From Haloterrigena turkmenica DSM 5511 (GTDB taxonomy: Archaea; Halobacteriota; Halobacteria; Halobacteriales; Natrialbaceae), in contig NC_013745.1 of NCBI RefSeq assembly GCF_000025325.1, forward strand, positions 1-64,000: a stretch of 64,000 nt of DNA, given 5' to 3'. Each line of letters starts with the position of its first letter. Positions within the stretch are counted from its first letter, which is position 1. This document shows positions 27,092 to 36,218 of the stretch, piece by piece. A model generated the notes under the pieces. It made no database searches, was not told the DNA's origin, and worked only from the letters and a program-made list of their open reading frames with translations. Position numbers and translations under genes: made by a program.

Positions 27092-27784
27092 ATGTCGTCC
27101 GAGCAGATCACCGTCCACCTGATCGGGGATTCCACCATAGCCGAGAAAGAGGCGAGCGCTCGCCCCGAAACGGGCTGGGGAATGCCGTTCGCCGACCGCT
27201 TCGATGACTCGGTGACGGTGGAAAACCACGCCCGCAACGGGCGCAGCACCCGTACCTTCCTCGAGGAAGGCCGTTGGGAGCCGGTCGTTCGCGACCTGAC
27301 CGAGACTCACTACGTGTTCATCCAGTTCGGCCACAACGACGAGGTGCCCTCGAAAGAACAGTATACGACCGAAGCGGAGTTCACCGCCAATCTCGAGAAA
27401 TTCGTCGACGAGACACGCGAGTGCGGGGCGTCGCCGGTGTTGCTCACGCCCGTCGCGCGCCGTCACTTCGACGAGGAGGGAACCCCGAAAGACACCCATC
27501 GAGTCTATTCGGAGCTAACGCGGGAGGTAGCGCGCGATCGGGACGTGCCACTCATCGACGCGGACGAGCGGAGTCGGTCGCTTCTGAGCGAACTGGGTCC
27601 GGAGGAGTCGACGTCGCTCTACCTTCACCTGTCGCCGGGCGAACACTCCAACTATCCCGACGGCGTGACCGACGACACGCACTTCAGCGAGTACGGGGCT
27701 CGACGGATGGCCGAACTGGTCCTCGACGGGATCGAAGAACTGAACCTCGAGTTGGCGTCACGCGTCGTCCTCGACGATCGGTGA
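27092..27784 (+). CDS. Rhamnogalacturonan acetylesterase-like SGNH hydrolase
   Basis: A 230-residue GDSL/SGNH esterase. The catalytic Ser is in VHLIGDSTIAEKE, block III Asn in FIQFGHNDEVP, and the Asp-His pair in DDTHFSEYGARRMAE; ARNGRSTRTFLEEGRW is typical of RhgT/YesT-type rhamnogalacturonan acetylesterases. No signal peptide is present, as in the Bacillus YesT type, so deacetylation probably takes place in the cytoplasm on imported oligosaccharides. TTATATATT at 27060-27068 lies 24-32 bases before ATG 27092. Confidence 0.88.
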   Translation: MSSEQITVHLIGDSTIAEKEASARPETGWGMPFADRFDDSVTVENHARNGRSTRTFLEEGRWEPVVRDLTETHYVFIQFGHNDEVPSKEQYTTEAEFTANLEKFVDETRECGASPVLLTPVARRHFDEEGTPKDTHRVYSELTREVARDRDVPLIDADERSRSLLSELGPEESTSLYLHLSPGEHSNYPDGVTDDTHFSEYGARRMAELVLDGIEELNLELASRVVLDDR

Positions 27785-27860
27785 GCGGTTCACGCCGAGC
27801 GCTCGAGTCGTGCGTTTCTCCGCCGCCTTTCACCCTCGAGAGCGCAGTTCTACGCGAGAG

Positions 27861-28625
27861 CTACTCGTCCGGACCCCAGGCGTTGGCCATCCAGCCGCCG
27901 TCGGCGCGGAGGACCTCCCCGGTGATGTAGTGGTCGCCGCCGGCGAGGAAGCGAACGCAGTTCGCGACCTCCTCCATCGTGCCGAACCGTCCGAGCGGCG
28001 CCCGCCGGTGGACGTCCTCGTCGGTGTAGCCTGCCGCATCCTGGGTCTGTTCGGTGATGTCCGTGCGGATGAACCCCGGCGCGAGCGCGTTCACGTGCAC
28101 GTCGTGTTCGGCCAGTTCGGTCGCGAAGACCCTGGTCAGGTTGTCCACGCCGGCCTTGGAGGCACAGTAGGGGGCCCGCTGTGCGAACCCTTGCTGTCCG
28201 ATCATGCTGCTGATGTTGACGATCTGCCCGCCGGTCCCCTGCTCGACCAGCTGCTGACCCGCGGCCTGCATCCCGAAGAAGACGCCGGTCAGGTTCACCT
28301 CGATCACGTGCCGCCAGTCGTCGGGATCCATCTCGAGGGCGGGGGCGATGACCGTGTTCCCGGCGTTGTTCACCATGACGTCGAGCGAGCCGAACTCCTC
28401 GACGGCGCCGTCGACGAGCGCCTGCACCTCGGCACGGTCGCTGACGTCCGCTTCGATCCCGACGGCGGTCCCGCCGTCGGCGACGATCTCCTCGGCGACG
28501 GCCTCGGCGCGAGCGCCGTCCCGGGAGTTCACGACGACGTTCGCGCCCTCCGCGGCGAAGCGCTCCGTGAGTGCCTTACCGATGCCTTTGCTCGAGCCGG
28601 TGACGATGACAGTGCTGTCGTCCAT
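27861..28625 (-). CDS. Short-chain dehydrogenase/reductase
   Basis: A 254-residue classical SDR. It has TGSSKGIGKALTERF for the coenzyme, NNAGNTV, catalytic Ser in NISSMIGQQGF and the YCASK Tyr-Lys pair, with the C-terminal ITGEVLRADGGW of FabG-like members. The substrate is not evident; a sugar dehydrogenase role (for instance L-rhamnose or glucose type) fits the locus but so does a keto reductase. A TATA-like gttttatcg (minus strand, about 28652-28660) supports ATG 28625. CGATATCGTAC at 28627-28637, directly upstream, is identical to 11 bases of the 47383-47400 palindrome. Confidence 0.88.
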   Translation of the reverse strand: MDDSTVIVTGSSKGIGKALTERFAAEGANVVVNSRDGARAEAVAEEIVADGGTAVGIEADVSDRAEVQALVDGAVEEFGSLDVMVNNAGNTVIAPALEMDPDDWRHVIEVNLTGVFFGMQAAGQQLVEQGTGGQIVNISSMIGQQGFAQRAPYCASKAGVDNLTRVFATELAEHDVHVNALAPGFIRTDITEQTQDAAGYTDEDVHRRAPLGRFGTMEEVANCVRFLAGGDHYITGEVLRADGGWMANAWGPDE

Positions 28626-28827
28626 GCGATATCGTACTCGTCTCGGAACGTCGATAAAACGTTTGCCACACTGCTCGCGATTCGACGCGCTGTCGCTCGT
28701 CTCGGCCCAATTCGCTTCGTTAGCGACGCCGCGACAGCGTCCGCGTTCGCGAATCGCCTCGGGGCTATTCGCGTCGTGATCACCTCCGTCACTAAATTAT
28801 AAATAGAGCTTCGTGTAACTGCTGCTC

Positions 28828-30642
28828 GTGGTGCAAGATAACGATTCACAGGACAGTGGAACGTACCGACGAGACGTCCTCAAATACGGCGCCGCGGGAG
28901 GGACCGTTCTCGCCGCCGGCTGCCTCGGTGGGAGCAGTAGCACGGATCGATTCCGCGTGTTCGATCCGGAGACGAGCGGGACGCTGCCGTCCCAGCGTCA
29001 CTGTAATCCGTTCAACCCGACCCAGCGCGGGACGTGGCATCCGGGAGCGCTCATCTGCGACCGGCCCGTGATGTACAGTCCGGCGGAGGTCGAAGTCTAC
29101 CCCCTGATCGTGACCGACTGGGAGATGGCCGACGACACCACGCTGGAGATGACGTTCAGCGACGAGTGGACCTGGCACAACGGCGATCAGCTCGTCGCCG
29201 ACGACTGGGTCATGCAGCTGCAGATGACGCTCTCGATTCTCGAGTTCCAGGCCGAAGACGGCGAGCGACCCCACCAGTTCATCGAGTCCGTCGAGGCGCC
29301 CGATGAGCAGACGGCGCGGGTCAGCCTCTACGATCCGATCCCGGAGACGGTCGCGATCCAGAACGCCACCGCCGACATCCTCGGCGACGAGGGTCGCGGC
29401 ATCTTCACCAAACACGACGACGACCAGTGGAGCGAGTGGCACGAGCAACTGCAGAACGCCGACGATTCCGAGATGGAGACCCTCGTCGGTGAGCTCACGT
29501 CGGAGGGGTATCCGAAGGTCGAGGACGCGATCGGAAACGGGCCGTTCCAGGTCGCCGATATCGGGGACAACGTCATGATCTTCGAGAAGTACGAGGACCA
29601 TCCGAACGCTGACAACCTCAATTTCAGCGAATTCTCGATCCATCTCTTCGATACCGATATCCCGACGCAGCCGTACGTCAACGGCGAGGTCGACGGCGCA
29701 CACAACGAGTTCCCCGTGAAGGACGACGTCAAGAGCCAACTCCCCGACGGACACTCCCTCGTCAGGGAAAATCTGTCGACCAACAAGCTGCTCACGTTCA
29801 ACTGCGGTCACAACGTCAACTACGATACGCCCTTCTCGAACGCGAACGTCCGGAAGGCGGTCTGCCACGTCTTCGACCGCCAGCAGGTCTCTGGGGTCCT
29901 CGAGGGCGTCAATCAGCTCTTCGATTGGCCGCCGTGTCGCGTCCCCGGGACCACTCTGGAGAGCGGTTCTCATGACGCTGCGGACTGGGTCGAGGACTTC
30001 ACCAAGTACGGCCAGAACGACACTGAACGCGCCGCCGAACTCCTCGAAGGAGAGGGCTACACGCTCGAAGACGGGCAGTGGTACACGCCGGACGGTGACC
30101 GCTTCGAGATCGATATCATGAACGGCTCCGAGCAGAAGCATATCGGCGTCCTCAAGAATAATCTGAACGAGTTCGGCATCAAGACGAACCAGGAGCAGGT
30201 CGACGATGCGACGTTCGACGAGCGCCGCCACGCCGGCGAGTACGACATGATGCCTGACACGTCGTCCGCTAACGGCGTCCGCGCGATGTGGGAACTGGAC
30301 CTCGTGCCGACCTGGATCCAGTCGATCACGCACTTCGACCCCAACGCGGAGATCCCGATGCCCGTCGGCGATCCCGAGGGCTCGAGCGGGACGAAGACGT
30401 TCAACGTCGAGGAACACATCCGGGACTGGCGCATCTCCGACGACGACCAGTACCACCGTGAGTTGCTGTGGTGGTGGAATCAGAACGTCCCGCAGATGGA
30501 GGCGATGTTCCAGCCCGACGCCGGCGCTTACAACGGCGACAACTGGACGATCGACGGGCCGGACGGCATCGTCCACGGGATCGACGACGCGCTGTACCTC
30601 GTTACCAAGACGGACGAGGCGACGATGGAGTACACGGGCTGA
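28828..30642 (+). CDS. ABC substrate-binding lipoprotein (family 5), copy 1 of 3
   Basis: A 604-residue solute-binding protein of the peptide/oligosaccharide family (SBP_bac_5). A Tat motif YRRDVLKYG and a lipobox ending in Cys (LAAGC) within the first 32 residues show export and lipid anchoring. Family segments include FSDEWTWHNGDQL, GNGPFQVADIGDN and FDRQQVSGVLEG. TTATAAATA at 28797-28805 lies 23-31 bases before GTG 28828; the next codon is also GTG. It is one of three same-length tandem paralogues with separate promoters upstream of one transporter. Pectin-derived oligosaccharides are the likely cargo by context, since DppA/OppA-like proteins in archaea often bind sugars. Confidence 0.92.
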   Translation: MVQDNDSQDSGTYRRDVLKYGAAGGTVLAAGCLGGSSSTDRFRVFDPETSGTLPSQRHCNPFNPTQRGTWHPGALICDRPVMYSPAEVEVYPLIVTDWEMADDTTLEMTFSDEWTWHNGDQLVADDWVMQLQMTLSILEFQAEDGERPHQFIESVEAPDEQTARVSLYDPIPETVAIQNATADILGDEGRGIFTKHDDDQWSEWHEQLQNADDSEMETLVGELTSEGYPKVEDAIGNGPFQVADIGDNVMIFEKYEDHPNADNLNFSEFSIHLFDTDIPTQPYVNGEVDGAHNEFPVKDDVKSQLPDGHSLVRENLSTNKLLTFNCGHNVNYDTPFSNANVRKAVCHVFDRQQVSGVLEGVNQLFDWPPCRVPGTTLESGSHDAADWVEDFTKYGQNDTERAAELLEGEGYTLEDGQWYTPDGDRFEIDIMNGSEQKHIGVLKNNLNEFGIKTNQEQVDDATFDERRHAGEYDMMPDTSSANGVRAMWELDLVPTWIQSITHFDPNAEIPMPVGDPEGSSGTKTFNVEEHIRDWRISDDDQYHRELLWWWNQNVPQMEAMFQPDAGAYNGDNWTIDGPDGIVHGIDDALYLVTKTDEATMEYTG

Positions 30643-30890
30643 TAGCAGCGTTCGCCGACTCGATCGAACCCCGCCTCGGATCGCTGCGATTGACGGATCG
30701 GCGTCAGTGTCGAATCGACACTCCGGCCCTGCGACTCCGTTCGGAGCCGCACTGACTAGCAGTTCGATCCGCTCTCCGGATGACACGAGGCGGTGACGGG
30801 CTGTCTCGGACGACGAAACGCCGACTCGTTTCACCCGCCACTGAGAAAAACCCGTAAATATATGTACACATCTCTAATTCATTAACGAAT
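30643..30890 (+). promoter_or_regulatory. Promoter region of SBP copy 2
   Basis: No gene is present. TAAATATATG at 30855-30864 lies 27-36 bases before ATG 30891 and gives copy 2 its own leaderless promoter. Confidence 0.55.
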
Positions 30891-32705
30891 ATGGAAGACG
30901 GTAATAGCTGTCGGAATGGCGATCACAGTCGAAGAGATGTCCTAAAATACGGCGCTGTGGGTGGCACGGCTCTCGTCGCTGGCTGTCTCGGTGGGGGAAG
31001 TAGCACGGATCGGTTCCGGGTGTTCGATCCGCAGTCGAGCGGGACGCTCCCGTCGGAGCGCCACTGTAATCCGTTCAACCCGACCCAACGCGGGACGTGG
31101 CATCCGGGGGCACTCATCTTCGACCGTCCCGCCATCCACAGTCCGGCGGAAGACGAGGTCTATCCCCTGGTCGCGACCGACTGGGAGATGGTCGACGATA
31201 CCACGCTGGAGTTCACGTTCAGCGACGAGTGGACCTGGCACAACGGCGATCAACTCGTCGCCGACGACTGGGTTATGCAGCTCCAGATGGCGCTCGCGAT
31301 TCTCGAGCACCAGGCCGAGGACGGCGACCGTCCGCACCAGTTCATCGAGTCCGCCGAAGCGCCCGACGAGCAGACGGTACAGATCAGCCTCCACGATCCG
31401 CTCTCGGAGGCGGTCGCGGTCCAGAACGCTATCGCGGACCTCGTCGGCGACGAGAGCCGCGGCATCTTCACCAAACACGACGACGACCAGTGGAGCGAGT
31501 GGCACAGCCAGCTCATGGAGGCCGACGACTCCGAGATGGAATCGCTCCTCGAGGAGCTCACATCGGAGGGATATCCGTTACTCGAGGACGCGATCGGTAA
31601 CGGCCCGTTCGAGGTCGCCGACATCGGTGACAACGTAATGGTCTTCGAGAAGTACGAGGACCATCCGAACGCTGACAACATCAACTTCAGCGAGTACTCG
31701 GTCCACCTCTACGAGAACAACAACCCAACCCAACCGTACGCTAACGGCGAGGTCGACGCCGCACACACGCAGTTCCCAGTCGAAGACGACGTCAAAAGCC
31801 AACTCCCCGGGGGACACACGCTCATCAAGGAGAGCTTCTCGACCAACAAGCTGTTCTCGTTCAACTGCGGACACGACGTTTCCTACGACACGTACCTCTC
31901 GAACGCGAACGTCCGCAAGGCGGTCTGCCACGTCTTCGACCGCCAGCAGGTCACCGAGGTCCTCGAAGGCGTCAACCGGATGTTCGACTGGCCGTCGTGT
32001 CGCGTCCCCGGAAACGTGCTGGACAGCGGTTCCCACGACGCCGCGGAGTGGATTCAGGACTTCACCGAGTACGGCCAGAACGACACCGAACGCGCCGCTG
32101 AACTCCTCGAACGGGAGGGATTCCAGCGAGACGACGGTGCGTGGTATACGCCGGACGGTGACCGGTTCGAGATCGACGTCCTGGGTGGGACCAAACGGAA
32201 GGACTTCGGCGTTCTCAAGGACAATCTGAACGAGTTCGGTATCGCGACGAATCAGGAAGAAGTCGACGACGCGACGCTCTCCGAGCGCCGACAGAACGGC
32301 GAGTTCGACATCGTGCCCGACGGCTCCTCGGCCAACGGCGTCCGGGCGATGTGGGCGCTGGATCTCGTGCCGGGTTGGCTCAGTCAGATCACGCATTTCG
32401 ATCCCAACGCGGAGATTCCGATGCCCGTCGGCGACCCCGAGGGCTCGAGCGGGACGAAGACGTTCAACGTCGAGGAACACATTCGGGAGTGGCAGGTCAC
32501 CGACGACGATCAGTACCACAAGGAACTGATGTGGTGGTGGAACCAGACCGTTCCACAGATGGAAACGATGTATCAGCCCGACGCCGGCGCCTACAACGCC
32601 GACAACTGGGAACTCGACGCGCCCGACGGCGTCATCGACGGCACCGAGGACGCGCTCTACCTCATCCCGAAGATGGACGAGGCGAGCATGGAGTACACGG
32701 GCTGA
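30891..32705 (+). CDS. ABC substrate-binding lipoprotein (family 5), copy 2 of 3
   Basis: A 604-residue paralogue of its two neighbours, most positions identical by eye. It has Tat motif SRRDVLKYG and lipobox LVAGC. Differences cluster in discrete stretches, for example PAIHSPAEDEV (copy 1 PVMYSPAEVEV), YDTYLSNANV (others YDTPFS), FQRDDGAWYTP and VLGGTKRKDF instead of IMNGSE, and LVPGWLSQITHF instead of WIQSI. These may be binding-site changes that alter specificity. The intact frame and own promoter argue against decay after duplication. Confidence 0.92.
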   Translation: MEDGNSCRNGDHSRRDVLKYGAVGGTALVAGCLGGGSSTDRFRVFDPQSSGTLPSERHCNPFNPTQRGTWHPGALIFDRPAIHSPAEDEVYPLVATDWEMVDDTTLEFTFSDEWTWHNGDQLVADDWVMQLQMALAILEHQAEDGDRPHQFIESAEAPDEQTVQISLHDPLSEAVAVQNAIADLVGDESRGIFTKHDDDQWSEWHSQLMEADDSEMESLLEELTSEGYPLLEDAIGNGPFEVADIGDNVMVFEKYEDHPNADNINFSEYSVHLYENNNPTQPYANGEVDAAHTQFPVEDDVKSQLPGGHTLIKESFSTNKLFSFNCGHDVSYDTYLSNANVRKAVCHVFDRQQVTEVLEGVNRMFDWPSCRVPGNVLDSGSHDAAEWIQDFTEYGQNDTERAAELLEREGFQRDDGAWYTPDGDRFEIDVLGGTKRKDFGVLKDNLNEFGIATNQEEVDDATLSERRQNGEFDIVPDGSSANGVRAMWALDLVPGWLSQITHFDPNAEIPMPVGDPEGSSGTKTFNVEEHIREWQVTDDDQYHKELMWWWNQTVPQMETMYQPDAGAYNADNWELDAPDGVIDGTEDALYLIPKMDEASMEYTG

Positions 32706-32950
32706 GCGGAGTCCGCCGTTTCGACCCCTCCGTCGGACTATCGCGACCGATGAATCGGTTCCGGCGATGATTCTGTCTCGGCCGTTACGAAGTCGAACGA
32801 ATTCACACCGGGCGGCAGATCGGTCCTAATTCCAGATGAGCACGAATCGTTGACAGGTTGTATCGAGCGAACGTGTGGCAAACTGGTCCGTCCACCGCTG
32901 GAAACCGTCCAATGGTTAATTATATATATCCCCTTCTATGACTAGGGAGT
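32706..32950 (+). promoter_or_regulatory. Promoter region of SBP copy 3
   Basis: No gene is present. An AT run TTAATTATATATATC at 32916-32930 ends about 21 bases before ATG 32951 and supplies a TATA box at the usual distance. Confidence 0.55.
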
Positions 32951-34765
32951 ATGCCAGAGGGTAACAACTGGCGGAACAGCGGTCCTAGCCGACGAGATGT
33001 CCTGAAATACAGCGCTGTGGGTGGCACAGCCCTCGTTGCCGGATGTCTCGGTGGGAGCAGTAGCACAGATCGATTCCGAGTGTTCGACCCGGAGACGAGC
33101 GGGACGCTGCCGTCCCAGCGTCACTGCAACCCCTACAACCCGACCCAGCGCGGGACGTGGCACCCAGGGGCGCTCATCTTCGACCGACCCGTGATGTACA
33201 GTCCGGCGGAGGACGCGGTCTATCCCCTGATCGCGACCGACTGGGAGATGGCCGACGACACCACGCTGGAGATGACGTTCAGCGAGGACTGGACCTGGCA
33301 CAACGGCGACGACCTCACCGCCGAGGACTGGGTCATGCAGCTGCAGATGTCCCTCGCGATCCTCGAGTACCAGGCGGAGGACGGGGCGCGACCACACCAG
33401 TTCATCGAGTCCGCCGAGGCGCCCGACGAGTACACGGCGCAGATCAACTTCCACGACCCGCTCTCGGAGACAGTCGCGGTCCAGAACGCCACCGCCGATC
33501 TCGTGGGTGACGAGAGTCGCGGCATCTTCACCAATTCCTCGGACGACCAGTGGACCGACTGGCACGAGCAGTTGCAGAACGCCGACGACTCCGGGATGGA
33601 GTCCATCCTCGAGGAGATCACGTCGGAGGGGTATCCGAACCTCGAGGACGCGAACGGGAACGGTCCGTTCCAGGTCGCCGATATCGGGGACAACGTGATG
33701 GTCTTCGAGAAGTACGAGGACCACCCGAACGCCGACAACATCAACTTCAGCGAGTACTCGATGCACCTCTACGAGAACAACAACCCGACCCAGCCGTACG
33801 CAAACGGCGAGGTCGACGCCGCGCACACCCAGTTCCCCGTCGAGGACGACGTCAAGAGCCAGCTCCCCAGCGGGCACACGCTCATCAAGGAGAGCTTCTC
33901 GACCAACAAACTGTTCACGTTCAACTGCGGCCACGACGTCTCTTACGACACGCCCTTCTCGAGCGTGAACGTCCGCAAGGCGGTCTGTCACGTCTTCGAC
34001 CGCCAGCAGGTCACCGAGGTCCTCGAAGGCGTCAACCGGATGTTCGACTGGGCGCCGTGTCGCGTTCCCGGAAACGTGCTGGACAGCGGTACTCACGACG
34101 CCGCGGAGTGGGTCCAGGACTTCCCCAAGTACGGCCAGAACGACACCGAGCGCGCTACCGAACTCCTCGAGGAGGAGGGCTACACGCTCGAGGACGGGCA
34201 GTGGTACACGCCGGACGGAGAGGAGTTCGAGATCAACATCATGAACGGCTCCGAGCGGAAGGACTTCGGCGTTCTCAAACAGAACCTGAACGACTTCGGC
34301 ATCAAGACGAACCAGGAGCAGGTCGACGACGCGACGTTCGACGAGCGCCGACAGAACGGCGAGTACGACATGATGCCCGACGGTTCCTCGGCCAACGGCG
34401 TCCGCGCGATGTGGGCGCTCGATCTCGTGCCGAACTGGATCCAGTCGATCTCGCACTTCGACCCCAACGCGGAGATCCCGATGCCCGTCGGCGACCCGGA
34501 GGGCTCCGAGGGGACGAAGGAGATCAACGTCGAGGAGCACATCCGTCAGTGGCAGGTCACCGACGATGATCAGTACCACAAGGAACTGATGTGGTGGTGG
34601 AACCAGACCCTCCCGGAGATGGAAGTGATGTTCCAGCCCGACGCCGGCGCCTACAACGCCGACAACTGGGAACTCGACGCGCCGGACGGCATCATCGACG
34701 GCACCGAGGACGCGCTCTACCTCATCCCAAAGACGGACGAGGCGAGCATGGAGTACATCGGGTAA
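32951..34765 (+). CDS. ABC substrate-binding lipoprotein (family 5), copy 3 of 3
   Basis: The third 604-residue paralogue, with Tat motif SRRDVLKYS and lipobox LVAGC. It is closer to copy 2 in the middle (LYENNNPTQPYANGEVDAAH) and to copy 1 near residues 395-475 (IMNGSE, LVPNWIQSI). That mosaic pattern could come from gene conversion between copies. Like the others it should hand substrate to the permeases encoded at 35226-37333. Confidence 0.92.
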   Translation: MPEGNNWRNSGPSRRDVLKYSAVGGTALVAGCLGGSSSTDRFRVFDPETSGTLPSQRHCNPYNPTQRGTWHPGALIFDRPVMYSPAEDAVYPLIATDWEMADDTTLEMTFSEDWTWHNGDDLTAEDWVMQLQMSLAILEYQAEDGARPHQFIESAEAPDEYTAQINFHDPLSETVAVQNATADLVGDESRGIFTNSSDDQWTDWHEQLQNADDSGMESILEEITSEGYPNLEDANGNGPFQVADIGDNVMVFEKYEDHPNADNINFSEYSMHLYENNNPTQPYANGEVDAAHTQFPVEDDVKSQLPSGHTLIKESFSTNKLFTFNCGHDVSYDTPFSSVNVRKAVCHVFDRQQVTEVLEGVNRMFDWAPCRVPGNVLDSGTHDAAEWVQDFPKYGQNDTERATELLEEEGYTLEDGQWYTPDGEEFEINIMNGSERKDFGVLKQNLNDFGIKTNQEQVDDATFDERRQNGEYDMMPDGSSANGVRAMWALDLVPNWIQSISHFDPNAEIPMPVGDPEGSEGTKEINVEEHIRQWQVTDDDQYHKELMWWWNQTLPEMEVMFQPDAGAYNADNWELDAPDGIIDGTEDALYLIPKTDEASMEYIG

Positions 34766-34845
34766 CACCGTCCCGTCACGACCGCGACGACGACACACTG
34801 TCCCCGCAGACTAAGATTTAAGAGCGTCTCGGGGAATGAGTTCGT

Positions 34846-35040
34846 ATGGGATTCCTCCAGTCCGCTTCGCAGATCGTTCTCGGCGTTAACTTTCTGTTCT
34901 TGCTACTGCTCGGGTTCTCGTTTCTCTTTATCGAACCCGGGACGGGCCCGTTCGTCATCGCGGTACTCACGCTCATTCCAGTCGTCCTCTCGTTAGTCGC
35001 GAGCGTCGCGGTGATCTATACCGGCTGGGAGCCGTTCTGA
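34846..35040 (+). CDS. Small two-TM protein linked to ABC importer
   Basis: A 64-residue protein with two hydrophobic helices, about residues 8-28 (QIVLGVNFLFLLLLGFSFLF) and 36-58 (FVIAVLTLIPVVLSLVASVA), joined by IEPGTGP and ending YTGWEPF. gatttaag at 34814-34821 lies 25-32 bases before ATG 34846, so it is a real transcription unit. It is not assigned to a family. A protein of the same size, topology and ending (YFGWKPF) accompanies the second importer at 49619-49831, which suggests a function tied to the transporters. Confidence 0.75.
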   Translation: MGFLQSASQIVLGVNFLFLLLLGFSFLFIEPGTGPFVIAVLTLIPVVLSLVASVAVIYTGWEPF

Positions 35041-35225
35041 TCGGTCGTCTCGATCGGCGTTCAATCCGGTCGCAACCGGCTATCAGATAGCTTCCAGGAC
35101 CGCGGAGAATCGTTCGCTCGAGTGGACGGTCGTTTTTTCGCACTGGGGTCCTGTCGACTCCTATCAGCTTTCGATGACGATGGGAAACCTTGATAATGAA
35201 CCATTCTGAATAAATACGCATCACT

Positions 35226-36218
35226 ATGGTAACGATAGACTGGCGTATCAGGAGACTCGGGCAGGCGGCGTTCACGGTATGGGCCGTGATAACGCTCTCA
35301 TTCGCGTTGGTGCGGCTAATGCCCGGGAACATGATGGGTGCGATGGTAACCCGACTGGCCCGGCAGGGTATCAACCCGGCGCGGGCTCGCGAACTCGTCG
35401 AACTTCGGATGACGATCGATCCCGACGCACCGCTCTTGCCCGCGTACGTTTCCTACGTTTCGAACACGCTGCAGGGGGATCTGGGACAGTCCGTCTACTA
35501 CAGTCGGCCGGTCGTCGATATCATCGCGGAGGCCGTTCCGTGGACGTTGTTCGTGCTGAGCTGGGCGGTCTTCATCAGCTTCTTTATCGGCATCTCCATC
35601 GGTGCGCTGATGGCCTACTGGGAGGGCGGAAAGCTGGACGTCGGGCTGACGTCGTACGCCGTCCTGATGGGATCGATCCCGTTCTACGTGCTCGCGATCC
35701 TCCTGTTGATCTTCCTGGCGTACCGACTGAGCTGGTTTCCCACCGGCGGTCGCCAGCCGATCGCTACGGATCCGGGGTTCAATCTGGTGTACATCAGCGG
35801 GATCGTTCGCCACGCTGCACTACCGGTCATCTCCATGCTCGTCGCCTCCGGCGTCGCCTCGCTGGGAATGCGCGGAAACAGTATCCGCGTCCTCGGTGAG
35901 GACTACCTCCGCGTCGCCCGTCTCCGCGGTCTCTCGGACATTACGATCTCTACCCAGTACGTCGCCCGCAACGCCGTCCTGCCGATGTACACGACCCTGC
36001 TGATCAGTATCGGCGAGATGTTCGGCGGGTCGATCGTCTTAGAGCAGGTGTTCCAGTACCGCGGAGTCGGCTGGTACATGCTGTCCGCGACCCACCAGCG
36101 CGACTACCCGCTCATGATGGGCGGATTCATGGTCATTACGGTGGCGATGGTCATCTCTCTGCTGCTGGCCGACCTGACCTACGGATACGTCGACCCGCGA
36201 GCACGGAGGTCACAATGA
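35226..36218 (+). CDS. ABC permease, DppB type
   Basis: A 330-residue inner permease of the dipeptide/oligopeptide family with about six TM helices. The N-terminal RLGQAAFTVWAVITLSFALVRLMPG is typical of DppB, and the EAA-type loop is seen in DYLRVARLRGLSD. GGSIVLEQVFQYRGVGWYML and LADLTYGYVDPRAR are family signatures. It overlaps the next permease by ATGA (36215-36218), which indicates translational coupling. With three binding proteins upstream and a fused ATPase downstream, it forms the core of importer 1. Confidence 0.95.
   Translation: MVTIDWRIRRLGQAAFTVWAVITLSFALVRLMPGNMMGAMVTRLARQGINPARARELVELRMTIDPDAPLLPAYVSYVSNTLQGDLGQSVYYSRPVVDIIAEAVPWTLFVLSWAVFISFFIGISIGALMAYWEGGKLDVGLTSYAVLMGSIPFYVLAILLLIFLAYRLSWFPTGGRQPIATDPGFNLVYISGIVRHAALPVISMLVASGVASLGMRGNSIRVLGEDYLRVARLRGLSDITISTQYVARNAVLPMYTTLLISIGEMFGGSIVLEQVFQYRGVGWYMLSATHQRDYPLMMGGFMVITVAMVISLLLADLTYGYVDPRARRSQ

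Noticed and set aside
28846-30834. 662-codon minus-strand frame, and similar ones opposite the other two receptors
   Set aside because: Repeats only because the sense genes are paralogues; no independent features.
28828-34765. Repeated DNA suspected as a mobile element
   Set aside because: The repetition is explained by three tandem receptor genes; no transposase or terminal repeats are present.
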